DNA of 64,000 nucleotides from Erwinia sp. S63 (GTDB lineage Bacteria; Pseudomonadota; Gammaproteobacteria; Enterobacterales; Enterobacteriaceae). Of the stretch, positions 10,612 to 22,728 are shown one piece after another. Below the pieces are notes generated by a model. That model made no database searches and had not been told where the DNA came from. It saw only the letters and a list, made by a program, of their open reading frames with translations. A program made the translations under genes and the position numbers. Location of the stretch: assembly GCF_016625195.1 (NCBI RefSeq), contig NZ_JACVUP010000007.1, positions 1 to 64,000 of the forward strand, written 5' to 3'. How positions within the stretch are numbered: the stretch's first letter is position 1; each line of letters opens with the position of its first letter.

Positions 10612-12114
10612 GTGATTATGGCTCAACCCCATCTTTTGGCAGAAAGAATTTCTCGCCTGAGCAACGCCCTGGAGAAAGGGCTGTATGAGCGGCATCATGC
10701 GATCCGCCTGTGCTTACTGGCTGCATTGAGTGGCGAGAGCGTATTTTTGCTGGGGCCGCCGGGCATTGCCAAGAGTCTGATTGCCCGCCGCCTGAAATAC
10801 GCCTTCCAAAACGCCCGCGCCTTTGAATACCTGATGACCCGCTTTTCCACGCCTGAAGAAGTGTTTGGCCCCTTGTCTATCCAGGCATTGAAAGATGAAG
10901 GTCGCTATCAGCGATTAACCAAAGGCTATCTGCCGGATGCGGAAATCGTTTTCCTCGATGAAATCTGGAAAGCAGGCCCGGCGATTCTGAACACCCTGCT
11001 GACCGCCATCAACGAACGCCGATTCCGCAATGGTGATAGTGAAGAAAAGATCCCGATGCGCCTGTTGGTCACCGCGTCCAACGAATTGCCGGAAGCCGAC
11101 AGCGGACTGGAAGCCTTGTATGACCGCATGCTGATTCGTCTGTGGCTGGACAACGTGCACGAGAAACAAAACTTCCGCAGCATGCTCACCCACCAGCAGG
11201 ACGAAAACGATAATCCAGTGACGGAAGCACTGCGCATCAGTGATGAAGAGTATCACCAGTGGCAGAAAGGCATCAGCCAGGTTGGCTTACCCGATCATGT
11301 GTTTGAATTGATCTATCAGCTGCGTCAGCAACTGGAAACGCTGCCTGATGCACCTTACATTTCCGACCGTCGCTGGAAAAAAGCCATCCACCTGCTGCAA
11401 GCCAGTGCGTTTTACAGTGGCCGTGTGACGATTGCGCCTATTGATATCATCCTGTTGAAAGATTGCCTGTGGCACGACGTCAACTCGATGAAACTATTAG
11501 ATCGTGAAATCGATGTGCTGATGACGCAACACGCCTGGCAGCAGCAGCCGTTGCTGCACAAACTGCAGCAGATCAAAGGCCGCCGCCTGGCACTGCAACA
11601 GCAGCAGAGTGTGGCGCAAGCGCTGACTTTGGAAAAACACAGCGGCATGTTCAGTCGCAAACCGCATTACGAACTGCCTGCTGCCATCACCGACGAACAA
11701 CTGACTTTGATGCTGCAACAGCCACTGACGCTGCACGATATGCAGGTGACGCACGTGCTGATTGGCCATGAGGCACTAAACCAATGGTTGCTCAAAGGCG
11801 GAGAAATCCGCGGAAAGTTGAACGGTATCGGTTTTGGCCAGACGCTCGATCTGCTGGTGGACGCGCATCATTGCCTGACGCTGCGCGATGTCAGCCTGCA
11901 ATCCACGCGCTTAACCCTTCCCGGAGCCAGTAGCAGCAGCGACATGCCGCAGGAGATTCTGGATGAGTACGATGCGCTGGATACCCAGTTGCGCGCCCAG
12001 CGCACGCTGTTCAGCCAGCATCAGCGCTGCCTGTTTATTAGCGATGACTGGCTGGCACGTATTGAAACCAGCCTGCAGGACGTGGCAGAACAGCTGAAAC
12101 AGGCGCGTAAATGA
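10612..12114 (+). CDS. ravA: MoxR-type AAA+ ATPase RavA
   Basis: RavA is a hexameric MoxR ATPase that in E. coli binds the lysine decarboxylase LdcI and, with ViaA, acts on respiratory complexes and aminoglycoside sensitivity. Walker A GPPGIAKS is at residues 48-55, Walker B is in the IVFLDEIWK segment, and the central LARA domain and C-terminal helices follow. Two starts are possible: GTG at 10612, eight bases after the AAGGA ribosome site, or ATG at 10618, which gives the E. coli N-terminus M-A. I list the first because its spacing is better. The stop overlaps the viaA ATG by four bases. Confidence 0.95.
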   Translation: MIMAQPHLLAERISRLSNALEKGLYERHHAIRLCLLAALSGESVFLLGPPGIAKSLIARRLKYAFQNARAFEYLMTRFSTPEEVFGPLSIQALKDEGRYQRLTKGYLPDAEIVFLDEIWKAGPAILNTLLTAINERRFRNGDSEEKIPMRLLVTASNELPEADSGLEALYDRMLIRLWLDNVHEKQNFRSMLTHQQDENDNPVTEALRISDEEYHQWQKGISQVGLPDHVFELIYQLRQQLETLPDAPYISDRRWKKAIHLLQASAFYSGRVTIAPIDIILLKDCLWHDVNSMKLLDREIDVLMTQHAWQQQPLLHKLQQIKGRRLALQQQQSVAQALTLEKHSGMFSRKPHYELPAAITDEQLTLMLQQPLTLHDMQVTHVLIGHEALNQWLLKGGEIRGKLNGIGFGQTLDLLVDAHHCLTLRDVSLQSTRLTLPGASSSSDMPQEILDEYDALDTQLRAQRTLFSQHQRCLFISDDWLARIETSLQDVAEQLKQARK

Positions 12115-13571
12115 TCTCACTGGAGACGCTGAGCACGCTGCTATCGATTGGCGAGACTGAGTTAATCGAAGAGTTGATTCTGGCACTGCTCGCGTCGCCA
12201 CAACTGGCGCTGTTTTTTGAAAAGTTTCCGCGCATGAAACAAGCTTTGATGCGCGATTTACCTCGCTGGCGTACCGAGATCGCTGAACAGATGAAAACCA
12301 CGCCGGTGCCGGAAGCGCTGGCGCAGGAGTTTCAACTGTTTCAGCAGATGCAGTTACTCAGCACGCAGGATTTCACCCACCAGCTTCCCCACATCATGTC
12401 GCAGCTGAAAAGCCTGCCCTCGCCGTTTATCGAAGAGGCCAGCAAGCTTTTGCTGCACAACGAAACTGAACAACTGAGTAATGCGCAACACACGCTATTT
12501 TTGCAACGCTGGCGACTGAGCCTGACGCTGCAGACTCTTACGCTGAATGAAACCCTCCTGGAAGAACAACGCGAGCGTCTGATGGCCGAGCTGCAACAGC
12601 GGATGGCGATCAGCGGCCAGCTGGCGCCCATCCTTACTGACGATGATGAAGCCGCAGCGGGTCGTCTGTGGGATATGAGCAAAGCCTCGTTACAGCACGG
12701 CGATTATGAACTGATTGTGCAATATGGCGATTTTCTCGCTCAGCAGCCGGAACTGATGAAACTGGCGCAGCAGCTGGGCCGCAGCCGAGAAGCCAGGTCG
12801 GTTCCGTCGCAGGATGCGCCGCTGGAGGAATTTCACCAACTGGTGCGTGAGCCCGATCATGTGCCTGAAGAGGTCAGCGGCATTCATCAGAGCGATGATG
12901 TGTTGCGCTTGCTGCCGCCCGAACTGGCTGCCTTGAGTATTAGCGAACTGGAGCTGGAATTTTATCGTCGCCTGGTGGAAAAACGCCTGCTGACTTACCA
13001 GTTACAAGGTGATGCCTGGCACGAGAAAGTCACACTGCGCCCGGTCAGCCACCAGCAACATGAAGCGCAGCCGCGCGGCCCTTTTATTGTTTGTGTCGAT
13101 ACATCAGGCTCGATGGGCGGATTTAACGAGCGCTGCGCCAAGGCCTTCTGCCTTGCGTTACTGAAGGTGGCCTTAGCTGATAAGCGCCGCTGCTACATCA
13201 TGCTGTTCGCTCACGAAGTGATTGGCTACGAACTCACCGCCGATAGCGGCATTGAGCAGGCTATCCGTTTTCTTAGCCAACGTTTTCGTGGTGGCACCGA
13301 TCTGGCGGCTTGCCTTGCTGCGGTGGTTAAACGTATGGAAGGCAGCGTATGGGATGAGGCCGATGCGGTGATCGTGTCGGATTTTATCGCCCAGCGTTTA
13401 CCGGATGACACCATCAACGCTATCAAGCAACGCCAGCGCCAGCATCAACAACGTTTCCACGCAGTGGCGATGTCGCTTCACGGTAAACCGGGCATTCTGC
13501 GTATCTTCGATCATATCTGGCGCTTCGATACCGGACTGAAAAGCCGCCTGCTGCGCCGCTGGAAACGCTAA
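12111..13571 (+). CDS. viaA: VWA-domain partner protein ViaA
   Basis: ViaA (486 residues; E. coli 483) stimulates the RavA ATPase. The N-terminal half is helical and family-specific. The C-terminal half is a von Willebrand A domain with the metal-binding MIDAS sequence DTSGS at residues 330-334, and the conserved FRGGTDL and VISDF-like segments further on. The ATGA overlap with ravA shows the two are one transcription unit and probably translationally coupled. Confidence 0.95.
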   Translation: MISLETLSTLLSIGETELIEELILALLASPQLALFFEKFPRMKQALMRDLPRWRTEIAEQMKTTPVPEALAQEFQLFQQMQLLSTQDFTHQLPHIMSQLKSLPSPFIEEASKLLLHNETEQLSNAQHTLFLQRWRLSLTLQTLTLNETLLEEQRERLMAELQQRMAISGQLAPILTDDDEAAAGRLWDMSKASLQHGDYELIVQYGDFLAQQPELMKLAQQLGRSREARSVPSQDAPLEEFHQLVREPDHVPEEVSGIHQSDDVLRLLPPELAALSISELELEFYRRLVEKRLLTYQLQGDAWHEKVTLRPVSHQQHEAQPRGPFIVCVDTSGSMGGFNERCAKAFCLALLKVALADKRRCYIMLFAHEVIGYELTADSGIEQAIRFLSQRFRGGTDLAACLAAVVKRMEGSVWDEADAVIVSDFIAQRLPDDTINAIKQRQRQHQQRFHAVAMSLHGKPGILRIFDHIWRFDTGLKSRLLRRWKR

Positions 13572-13637
13572 TTCATCTGGCAGAAATGCTTATTTGCTAT
13601 AGTGAATAGTTCGCACACTGAGCATCTGGAGCATCTT

Positions 13638-15764
13638 GTGAACACCGCCCAACTTCCTGCACCGACCCGCACTTTGCAGCTCTCCGGCCAAAACGCCGAA
13701 CAAAAACGGAGCGAGCTGCTGGCGTATTTCACCCAAACCTGGGATCTGTACGAAAGCCTGTTTGATTGCCTTGCCGACGAACGCGCGTATTTCAACAAAG
13801 CGATCTCGTTGCGTCATCCGCTGATCTTCTACTTTGGCCACACCGCCACGTTCTATATGAATAAGCTAATGGCCGGTCGCTATCTGGACAACCGCGTGGA
13901 CGATCGCATCGAAGCCATGATGGCAATCGGCGTGGACGAGATGAGTTGGGACGATCTCAACGACAGCCATTACGCCTGGCCGACGGTCGAAGAGGTGCGT
14001 GACTACCGTGGAAAAGTAAAAAACCTGGTAAGCGAGTTTATCCGCACCATGCCGCTCGAACTGCCGATTACGTGGGAAAGCCCGGCCTGGGTGGTGTTAA
14101 TGGGCATCGAACACGAGCGCATCCATCTGGAAACCTCCAGCGTGCTGATCCGCCAGCTACCGATCGAATGGCTCAAACTGCAAGCGCATTGGCCGGCTTG
14201 TCCGCAGGCGCGTCACGATCGCGCATCGGTTCCGGATAACTCGCTGATCGCGATGCCTGGCGGTCGCGTGCAGCAAGGCAAAACGGATGACACTTACGGC
14301 TGGGACAATGAATACGGCAATCAGGTAACTGAACTCAAACCGTTTAAGGCCAGTAAAATGCTGGTTAGCAACGCCGAGTTCTATCGCTTTATCGCCGCTA
14401 ATGGCTATCAGGATCAACGCTGGTGGGATGAGGAAGGCTGGGGCTGGCGTGAATTCTCTGGCGCGCAGATGCCCACCTTCTGGGTGGGTGACATATCGCA
14501 ACCCGATCAGCTGAAAATGCGCTTAATGGCTGAGGAAGTGGCCATGCCGTGGGACTGGCCAGCGGAAGTGAATCAGCTTGAAGCAGCCGCATTCTGCCGC
14601 TGGCTGGCGGAAGAAACCGGCAAATCGATACAGCTACCTTGTGAAGCGGAATGGATGCAGTTACGCGAGCAGGTCAGCGGCGATCAGCCTGACTGGATCG
14701 AGGCACCAGGCAATATCAATCTGGCTTACTGGGCTTCATCCAGCCCGGTGGATCGTTTTGCGCAGGGCGAGTTTTTCGACATCGTCGGCAATGTCTGGCA
14801 GTGGACCACCACGCCAACCAACGGCTTTGAAGGTTTCAAAGTTCATCCGCTGTATGACGATTTCTCGACGCCGACCTTCGACGGTAAACACGCGCTGATC
14901 AAAGGCGGCAGCTGGATTTCCACCGGCAATGAGGCGTTGAAATCGGCTCGCTATGCTTTCCGCCGCCATTTCTTCCAGCATGCCGGTTTCCGCTATGTGG
15001 TCTCCTCGCATGAAGAGACCATGGCGCTCAATCCGTACGAAACCGACAGCATGGTGTCGCAGTATCTCGATTTCCAATATGGGCCGGGCTATTACGATGT
15101 ACCGAATTACGCCGTGGCGCTGGTGGAAAAACTACTGCCTCACTGCAAGCAACGTGGTGTGGCTCTGGACCTCGGCTGCGCGACCGGTCGCGCCAGTTTT
15201 GAACTGGCACGCCATTTCGCGTCGGTCACTGGCATGGATTATTCTGCACGCTTCATTGATGTAGCGTTGCAGCTCACCTCTGGTGAAGACTTCCGCTATG
15301 TGGTGCCGGAAGAGGGTGAGTTGGTAGAGTATCGCCAGGTGCGCCTGAAGGACATTAACCTCAGTGACGAGCAAACCGCACGCATTCAGTTTGTACAAGG
15401 CGATGCCTGTAATCTGAAACCGCAGCCGGATCGCTACGATCTGGTACTGGCATCAAACCTGATTGATCGACTGCGTCAGCCAAAACGTTTCCTGCAGGAC
15501 GTCATCCCGATGATCCGCTCTGGTGGGCTGTTGGTGCTTTCATCTCCTTATACCTGGCTGGAAGAATTCACGCCGAAGGAGAACTGGCTGGGTGGCGTAC
15601 GTGAGAACGGTGAAGCACTGACGACCTATCAAGCTTTGCAGCGTTTATTGCGTGATGCCTTTGAGGAAGTGGTGCCGCCGCAGGATGTGCCGTTCGTGAT
15701 CCGCGAGACGGCGCGCAAGTATCAACATACTGAAGCGCAGCTCACAATCTGGCGTAAGCGATAA
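13638..15764 (+). CDS. ovoA: 5-histidylcysteine sulfoxide synthase / ovothiol biosynthesis enzyme OvoA
   Basis: OvoA is a non-haem iron enzyme that joins cysteine to the 5-position of histidine with oxygen, the first step to the antioxidant ovothiol; its methyltransferase domain later N-methylates the imidazole. The 708-residue protein has a DinB-like N-terminal domain with likely iron ligands H68, H159 and H163 (the latter two in an HxxxHxE motif), a central formylglycine-generating-enzyme-like domain (about 200-455) and a C-terminal SAM methyltransferase with LDLGCATG at about 510-517. I place the start at GTG 13638, seven bases after GGAG, not at the earlier in-frame GTG at 13602, which lacks a ribosome site. 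The Erwinia tasmaniensis enzyme is a characterised member. It occupies the place of asnA beside asnC. The C-S lyase OvoB is not in the window. Confidence 0.93.
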   Translation: MNTAQLPAPTRTLQLSGQNAEQKRSELLAYFTQTWDLYESLFDCLADERAYFNKAISLRHPLIFYFGHTATFYMNKLMAGRYLDNRVDDRIEAMMAIGVDEMSWDDLNDSHYAWPTVEEVRDYRGKVKNLVSEFIRTMPLELPITWESPAWVVLMGIEHERIHLETSSVLIRQLPIEWLKLQAHWPACPQARHDRASVPDNSLIAMPGGRVQQGKTDDTYGWDNEYGNQVTELKPFKASKMLVSNAEFYRFIAANGYQDQRWWDEEGWGWREFSGAQMPTFWVGDISQPDQLKMRLMAEEVAMPWDWPAEVNQLEAAAFCRWLAEETGKSIQLPCEAEWMQLREQVSGDQPDWIEAPGNINLAYWASSSPVDRFAQGEFFDIVGNVWQWTTTPTNGFEGFKVHPLYDDFSTPTFDGKHALIKGGSWISTGNEALKSARYAFRRHFFQHAGFRYVVSSHEETMALNPYETDSMVSQYLDFQYGPGYYDVPNYAVALVEKLLPHCKQRGVALDLGCATGRASFELARHFASVTGMDYSARFIDVALQLTSGEDFRYVVPEEGELVEYRQVRLKDINLSDEQTARIQFVQGDACNLKPQPDRYDLVLASNLIDRLRQPKRFLQDVIPMIRSGGLLVLSSPYTWLEEFTPKENWLGGVRENGEALTTYQALQRLLRDAFEEVVPPQDVPFVIRETARKYQHTEAQLTIWRKR

Positions 15765-15872
15765 AAAAAGCGTGCAGACTGCGGCTCGCACGCGGTCTGC
15801 ACCTTGCCTGCACTGCTAATTTGCTGCACATTCTCCACTGTTCATAGAAGAAGAACTCAAAGAGGATGGATG

Positions 15873-16334
15873 ATGGCGGAACAACTGCAACTGGATAACC
15901 TTGATCGCGGCATTCTTAATGCGCTGCTGGAAAACGCGCGTACGGCATATGCCGAGCTCGCCAAACAGTTCAACGTCAGCCCCGGCACCATTCACGTACG
16001 CGTGGAAAAAATGCGCCAGGCGGGCATCATTCTGGGCACCCGCGTGGAAATCGACCCGCGTCAGTTGGGCTTTGATGTGTGCTGCTTTATCGGCATCATT
16101 CTGAAAAGCGCGCGCGATTATCCCGCAGCCCTCAGCAAGCTGGAGGCGCTGGATGAAGTGGTGGAAGCCTGGTACACCACCGGCCACTACAGCATCTTTA
16201 TTAAGGTGATGTGTCGATCCATCGATGCGCTACAGCAGGTGTTGATCAACAAGATCCAGACCATTGATGAAATCCAGTCCACCGAAACCCTGATCTCGTT
16301 GCAAAACCCGATCATGCGCACCATCAAGCCATAA
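15873..16334 (+). CDS. asnC: Lrp/AsnC-family regulator AsnC
   Basis: AsnC is an asparagine-responsive transcription regulator. The ATG at 15873 lies seven bases after GAGG and gives 153 residues (E. coli 152). The winged helix-turn-helix is at about residues 25-47 and the C-terminal RAM ligand domain contains the very conserved YTTGHYSIFIKVMCRS segment. In E. coli it activates the divergent asnA and represses itself and mioC. Here the neighbouring gene on that side is ovoA in the same direction and asnA is absent, so its local target is unclear. An inverted repeat at 15772-15802 lies in its upstream region. Confidence 0.95.
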   Translation: MAEQLQLDNLDRGILNALLENARTAYAELAKQFNVSPGTIHVRVEKMRQAGIILGTRVEIDPRQLGFDVCCFIGIILKSARDYPAALSKLEALDEVVEAWYTTGHYSIFIKVMCRSIDALQQVLINKIQTIDEIQSTETLISLQNPIMRTIKP

Positions 16335-16422
16335 TTCCCCTCTTTCCTGTGCACAACCTTTTCCCGGGCGGATCACTTGCGTGATGCGCCTTGTCGCCTG
16401 ATGCTTTCTGTTATTAACCCTG

Positions 16423-16462
16423 TTTTCCACAGGTGGATCACGGCTTGATCACAGCGTACAAT
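16423..16462 (+). promoter_or_regulatory. mioC promoter region with a DnaA-box-like site
   Basis: TTTTCCACA at 16423-16431 differs from the DnaA box TTATCCACA at one base. A -10-like TACAAT follows at 16457-16462. E. coli mioC transcription is repressed by DnaA at the same relative place. The -35 assignment is uncertain. Confidence 0.5.
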
Positions 16463-16488
16463 GCTCGCCTTTAGTGCGGGAGAAGATC

Positions 16489-16929
16489 ATGGCCGATATT
16501 ACCTTAATCAGTGGCAGTACCCTTGGGAGCGCCGAATACGTCGCCGAACATCTTGAAGCAAAACTGCAGGAAGCGGGCTTTTCAACTGAGGTGCTGCACG
16601 GGCCAGAGCTGGACCAGCTGCCGCAGGAAGGAATTTGGCTGATTGTGACTTCCACGCACGGTGCGGGCGAACTGCCAGACAACCTGCTGCCTTTATATGA
16701 AGCCTTGCAGGAGACGCTGCCGGACCTTTCCGCGGTACGTTATGGCGCGGTCGGTATCGGCAACCATGAATATGACCTTTTCTGCGGGGCCATTAAGCTG
16801 CTGGAAGATCAACTCAACCAGTTAGGCGCCAAACGCATTGGCGATCGCCTGGAGATCGACGTTCTCGAACATGAGATTCCTGAAGATCCGGCTGAAGTAT
16901 GGGTCGAGACCTGGAAAACGCAGATTTAA
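16489..16929 (+). CDS. mioC: Flavodoxin-like protein MioC
   Basis: MioC is a small FMN-binding flavodoxin of 146 residues (E. coli 147), implicated as an electron-transfer partner in biotin synthase activity in vitro. The FMN phosphate loop SGSTLGSAEYVAE (about 8-20) and the STHGAGELPDN loop (about 54-64) are visible. The start at ATG 16489 reproduces the family N-terminus MADITLISGS. Transcription from mioC runs toward oriC, as in E. coli, where it can influence initiation. Confidence 0.95.
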   Translation: MADITLISGSTLGSAEYVAEHLEAKLQEAGFSTEVLHGPELDQLPQEGIWLIVTSTHGAGELPDNLLPLYEALQETLPDLSAVRYGAVGIGNHEYDLFCGAIKLLEDQLNQLGAKRIGDRLEIDVLEHEIPEDPAEVWVETWKTQI

Positions 16930-16944
16930 GACGATCTTTGCCGG

Positions 16945-16998
16945 TTGGGGATCGGGAAAAGTGAACGATCCCCAGTTTATTTCGCTGTTTTATTGTTT
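16945..16998 (+). terminator. Probable mioC terminator at the edge of oriC
   Basis: GGGGATCG (16947-16954) and CGATCCCC (16966-16973) form an 8-bp perfect stem, followed by a T-rich stretch. Both arms contain a GATC Dam site. If it works it would limit mioC transcription into oriC. Confidence 0.6.
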
Positions 16999-17009
16999 TT
17001 TTTACGCCG

Positions 17010-17265
17010 TTATCTGTGGATAACATACCCTTGATCTTGCGTATAACCGGTAGTTATCCCAATAACAACCCGTGTTGCTTTTTTCATCTGTGCATAACTC
17101 GCCATTTTGATCCCAGCTTATACGGATCAGGATCACCGATCATTCACAGCAAACGATCCTCTCTAATTCTCTGTTAATGCTTTGCTTTTCCGGGTTATCA
17201 ACAGACCCTGGCGATCCTAATAAGAGATCTAACAGAGAGATCATATAAAAGAATAAAGATCCTTT
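17010..17265. other. Chromosomal replication origin oriC
   Basis: The region between mioC and mnmG has the enterobacterial oriC layout, read here from the mioC side. DnaA boxes: R4 TGTGGATAA at 17015-17023 (perfect), an R3-like TTATCCCAA at 17054-17062, an R2-like TGTGCATAA at 17089-17097 and an R1-position TTATCAACA at 17195-17203. The AT-rich unwinding element on the mnmG side has three 13-mers that read GATCT-initial on the minus strand, at 17217-17229, 17230-17242 and 17249-17261. About eleven GATC sites lie between 17010 and 17290, as expected for SeqA/Dam control. I could not place IHF and FIS sites with confidence. Confidence 0.95.
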
Positions 17266-17370
17266 CTTTTAAACCGCAGGATCCCGCGGCTTTCGCAGTC
17301 GACAGAATTTCAGTAGAATCCACCGCCCAGGGCAACGATCCCTGTCCGAACATTAACGAGGACCCACTTC

Positions 17371-19260
17371 ATGTTTTATCCAGATCCTTTTGACGTCATC
17401 GTAATCGGTGGTGGTCATGCGGGCACAGAAGCCGCGATGGCCGCTGCCCGAATGGGTCAGCAAACGCTGTTACTCACCCATAACATTGATACGCTTGGAC
17501 AAATGTCCTGTAACCCGGCTATCGGTGGCATTGGGAAGGGACACCTGGTGAAGGAAGTGGATGCCTTAGGCGGTTTGATGGCAACGGCAATTGACCAGGC
17601 CGGCATTCAGTTTAGGATACTAAACGCAAGCAAAGGTCCTGCCGTAAGGGCTACGCGTGCGCAAGCCGACCGCGTCCTGTATCGTCAGGCGGTACGCACG
17701 GCGTTGGAAAACCAACCGAACCTGATGATCTTCCAGCAGGCCGTTGATGATCTGATTGTGGAAAACGATCGCGTTGTCGGTGCTGTGACGCAAATGGGCC
17801 TGAAATTCCGCGCTAAAACCGTGGTGCTCACCGTCGGGACATTCCTCGACGGCAAAATTCATATTGGTCTGGATAACTACAGCGGTGGCCGTGCAGGCGA
17901 TCCGCCATCCATTCCACTGGCGAAACGCCTGCGAGCTTTACCGCTGCGCGTAAACCGCCTGAAAACCGGTACGCCGCCGCGTATTGATGCACGCACCATC
18001 GATTTTTCGGTGCTGACACCGCAGCATGGCGATACGCCAATGCCAGTGTTCTCGTTTATGGGCAATGTTTCTCAGCACCCGCAACAAGTACCGTGCTGGA
18101 TCACTTACACCAACGAACAAACACACGATGTGATCCGCAATAACCTCGATCGCAGCCCGATGTATGCCGGGATCATCGAAGGGATCGGACCACGTTACTG
18201 CCCATCGATCGAAGACAAAGTGATGCGCTTTGCCGATCGTAATGCGCATCAGATCTTCCTTGAACCGGAAGGGCTGACCAGCAACGAGATCTACCCGAAC
18301 GGTATTTCCACCAGCTTGCCGTTTGATGTGCAGATGCAGATCGTCCGTTCGATGAAAGGTCTGGAGAACGCGAAGATTGTGCGCCCAGGCTATGCCATCG
18401 AATACGATTTCTTCGATCCGCGCGATCTGAAGCCGACGCTGGAAAGCAAATTTATCCACGGCCTGTTCTTTGCCGGTCAGATCAACGGCACCACCGGTTA
18501 TGAAGAAGCCGCGGCGCAAGGTCTGTTGGCCGGTTTGAACGCTGCACGTGCTTCAGCAGACAAAGAGGGCTGGGCGCCACGTCGCGATCAGGCTTATCTC
18601 GGTGTACTGGTTGACGATCTCTGCACCCTCGGCACCAAAGAACCGTACCGTATGTTTACCTCGCGCGCGGAATATCGTTTGATGCTGCGCGAAGACAACG
18701 CCGATCTGCGTTTGACCGAAGCCGGCCGTGAACTGGGCTTAGTCGATGATGCTCGCTGGGCGCGTTACAATCAGAAGTTGGAAACCATTGAACTGGAACG
18801 CCAGCGTCTGCGCGATCTGTGGGTTCACCCGAAATCTGCAAATGTGGACGAAGTGAACACCGTGATCAGTGCACCGCTGACCAAAGAAGCCAGTGGCGAA
18901 GATCTGCTGCGTCGTCCGGAGATGAGCTACGAGTTGTTGATGACACTGCCAAGCTATGGTCCCGCGCTGGAAGATGTGCAGGCCGCAGAGCAGGTTGAAA
19001 TTCAGGTGAAGTACGAAGGGTACATTGCGCGTCAGCAGGAAGAGATTGATCGCCAGTTGCGCAATGAAAACACCTTGTTGCCTGTTGAGCTCGACTATCG
19101 TCAGGTTAATGGCTTGTCGAATGAAGTGATCGCCAAACTGAACGATCATAAACCTACCTCCATCGGGCAGGCCTCGCGTATTTCAGGCATCACCCCAGCA
19201 GCCATCTCCATTCTGCTGATTTACCTGAAAAAACAGGGCCTGCTGCGTAAAAGTGCCTGA
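17371..19260 (+). CDS. mnmG: tRNA U34 carboxymethylaminomethyl-modifying enzyme MnmG (GidA)
   Basis: MnmG is the FAD-dependent partner of MnmE; the complex adds the (carboxymethyl)aminomethyl group to wobble uridine 34 of certain tRNAs. The product is 629 residues, identical in length to E. coli. The dinucleotide-binding motif [10 protein letters not shown] is at about 13-22 and the conserved cysteine-containing segment [15 protein letters not shown] follows at about 47-61. The C-terminal helical domain (from about 550) contacts MnmE and tRNA. A hairpin at 19269-19288 lies between it and rsmG. Confidence 0.98.
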   Translation: MFYPDPFDVIVIGGGHAGTEAAMAAARMGQQTLLLTHNIDTLGQMSCNPAIGGIGKGHLVKEVDALGGLMATAIDQAGIQFRILNASKGPAVRATRAQADRVLYRQAVRTALENQPNLMIFQQAVDDLIVENDRVVGAVTQMGLKFRAKTVVLTVGTFLDGKIHIGLDNYSGGRAGDPPSIPLAKRLRALPLRVNRLKTGTPPRIDARTIDFSVLTPQHGDTPMPVFSFMGNVSQHPQQVPCWITYTNEQTHDVIRNNLDRSPMYAGIIEGIGPRYCPSIEDKVMRFADRNAHQIFLEPEGLTSNEIYPNGISTSLPFDVQMQIVRSMKGLENAKIVRPGYAIEYDFFDPRDLKPTLESKFIHGLFFAGQINGTTGYEEAAAQGLLAGLNAARASADKEGWAPRRDQAYLGVLVDDLCTLGTKEPYRMFTSRAEYRLMLREDNADLRLTEAGRELGLVDDARWARYNQKLETIELERQRLRDLWVHPKSANVDEVNTVISAPLTKEASGEDLLRRPEMSYELLMTLPSYGPALEDVQAAEQVEIQVKYEGYIARQQEEIDRQLRNENTLLPVELDYRQVNGLSNEVIAKLNDHKPTSIGQASRISGITPAAISILLIYLKKQGLLRKSA

Positions 19261-19307
19261 TCGACCCTGGGGCGAGGTCACTCGCCCCCGTTTATGGAAC
19301 GTTCCTT

Positions 19308-19925
19308 GTGATTAACAAACTCTCCCAGCTGCTCAATGCGGCAAATATTTCCCTTACCGATCAACAAAAACAACAGCTGGTTGGCTATGTTGAACTTCTG
19401 CATAAGTGGAACAAAGCCTACAACCTGACATCGGTGCGTGATCCGCAGCAGATGCTGGTGCGCCATATTCTCGACAGCGTGGTAGTGGAACCGCACTTAC
19501 AAGGTGAGCGCTTTATTGACGTCGGCACCGGGCCTGGACTGCCAGGAATTCCACTGGCGATTGTGCGCCCTGAGTCCCATTTCACGCTGCTGGATAGCTT
19601 GGGTAAACGCATCCGTTTCCTGCGTCAGGTACAGCATGAGTTAGGGCTTACTAACATCACTCCGGTGCAGAGCCGTGTGGAAGAGTTTCCCGCTGAGCCG
19701 CCGTTTGATGGTGTTATTAGCCGTGCGTTTGCCTCGCTGGAAGACATGCTGAACTGGTGTCACCATCTGCCTGGCACCTCCGGTCGCTTCTATGCGCTCA
19801 AAGGTGTGCGTCCGGATGATGAAATTACGGCCTTACCTGCAGGCTTTGTGGTAGAGAAGATTGAGTCACTGCATGTGCCAGAACTGGATGGTGAGCGTCA
19901 TTTAGTGGTGCTGTCTCGCCAGTAG
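19308..19925 (+). CDS. rsmG: 16S rRNA m7G527 methyltransferase RsmG (GidB)
   Basis: RsmG methylates N7 of G527 in 16S rRNA using SAM; loss gives low-level streptomycin resistance in other bacteria. The 205-residue protein (E. coli 207) has the SAM-binding motif [13 protein letters not shown] at about residues 67-79. The start is GTG at 19308 with GGAA seven bases upstream. It follows mnmG by 47 bp and probably forms one operon with it. Confidence 0.97.
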   Translation: MINKLSQLLNAANISLTDQQKQQLVGYVELLHKWNKAYNLTSVRDPQQMLVRHILDSVVVEPHLQGERFIDVGTGPGLPGIPLAIVRPESHFTLLDSLGKRIRFLRQVQHELGLTNITPVQSRVEEFPAEPPFDGVISRAFASLEDMLNWCHHLPGTSGRFYALKGVRPDDEITALPAGFVVEKIESLHVPELDGERHLVVLSRQ

Positions 19926-20519
19926 CCACAAAAAAGGTGCGGTTTTGACACCCGCCGCACCGTTCGTCATCGAAATCTGGCTGAATAAAAAAACAGCAGT
20001 TGAACACTTTTAGTCAAAAGCTTTAATTCGGCAGGGCAGGGTGAGTCGGTTAACAACCGCCACGGAAATTATCCGAAAAGCTCTGTTACATTTAACGAAC
20101 ATTTCACATTTCATTATCACTTAGATCACTTTATTGGGTGTATTTACTTGCGCAAATAGTCACGCCGGAAAATATAACTCTGCAATAAATCGGCGTGCGT
20201 AATATCAGTTTTACGTTTTTATTGCGACGTACGATGTCAATAGAGTGTTTTTATCGAAAATCATGACCTGATGTTAGATGGATAATTCTATCGTGATGAT
20301 AAAAAACAGCTTTCAGCACTTTTGAAATCTGAAAATTCATGCTTAAAACAAATTCATCCGTTAATGCATTGCCTATAATGTGATCTAAAGCACGCTTTAA
20401 AAGCAAGCCAACAAGGCAATTTCAGAGATTTAGCTGAGTCATAGTGGAAGGTGATGTTTTGAAAAATAGCCCTCCAGAAAGAAATTTAAATAATTGTTCA
20501 CCTTTTCGCTACTTACCGA
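19926..20519. other. Long AT-rich intergenic region between rsmG and atpI
   Basis: This region of about 590 bp holds no convincing gene. A G/C hairpin (GGTGCGG at 19936-19942 with CCGCACC at 19955-19961) lies right after rsmG, but its A/T run is on the upstream side, so it reads better as a minus-strand terminator. A TATAAT at 20374-20379 has only a weak -35 partner. E. coli has a gap of similar size here. Confidence 0.6.
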
Positions 20520-20547
20520 TTGAAATCGCAGGTGGCGCCCGTATAAT
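20520..20547 (+). promoter_or_regulatory. atp operon promoter
   Basis: TTGAAA (20520-20525) and TATAAT (20542-20547) are separated by 16 bp, a strong sigma-70 pattern. It lies about 90 bp upstream of atpI, like the main E. coli atp promoter. Confidence 0.8.
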
Positions 20548-20638
20548 TTGCACGGCTTTTGCTGCTTGACTCAAATGAGTAAAGGCAGTCTTATACGACA
20601 CGCGACATACCCCGTTCGGGGCAGGAGAGTTCAACGCC

Positions 20639-21846
<1,208 letters not shown>

Positions 21847-21874
21847 TTTTTTTATCTCAACACTAAGCTTTTAA

Positions 21875-22219
<345 letters not shown>

Positions 22220-22243
22220 TAACTTAATAAGAGGCATTGTGCT

Positions 22244-22714
22244 GTGAACATTAATGCAACAATCCTCGGCCAGGCCATCGCGTTCATTCTGTTTGTCGCG
22301 TTCTGCATGAAGTACGTATGGCCGCCGATCATGGCTGCCATCGAAAAGCGCCAGAAAGAAATTGCTGATGGCCTTGCTTCTGCTGAGCGCGCGAAGAAAG
22401 ATTTAGATCTCGCGCAGGCCAATGCGACCGACCAGCTGAAAAAAGCCAAAGAAGACGCTCAGGTCATTATCGAGCAGGCGAACAAACGCCGTGCCCAGAT
22501 TCTGGACGAAGCGAAAACCGAAGCTGAGACTGAACGTAACCGCATCGTGGCACAAGCGCAGGCAGAAATCGAAGCCGAGCGTTCACGTGCCCGTGAAGAG
22601 CTGCGTAAGCAAGTCGCGTTGCTGGCATTAGCTGGCGCCGAGAAAATCATCGAACGTTCCGTGGATGAAGCTGCTAACAGCGACATCGTTGATAAACTGG
22701 TCGCTGAACTGTAA
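22244..22714 (+). CDS. atpF: F0F1 ATP synthase subunit b
   Basis: Subunit b is the peripheral stalk, present as a dimer. The 156-residue protein has one N-terminal membrane helix (about 5-25) followed by a long charged helix that forms the coiled-coil stator. The start is GTG at 22244 with an AAGAGG ribosome site upstream; length equals E. coli. Confidence 0.98.
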   Translation: MNINATILGQAIAFILFVAFCMKYVWPPIMAAIEKRQKEIADGLASAERAKKDLDLAQANATDQLKKAKEDAQVIIEQANKRRAQILDEAKTEAETERNRIVAQAQAEIEAERSRAREELRKQVALLALAGAEKIIERSVDEAANSDIVDKLVAEL

Positions 22715-22728
22715 GGAGGGAGGGGCTG

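Noticed and set aside
15772..15802. Inverted repeat after ovoA considered as its terminator
   Set aside because: The A-run lies before the stem and no T-run follows on the plus strand, so it does not read as a terminator for ovoA. It may be an AsnC-related site, but there is no evidence.
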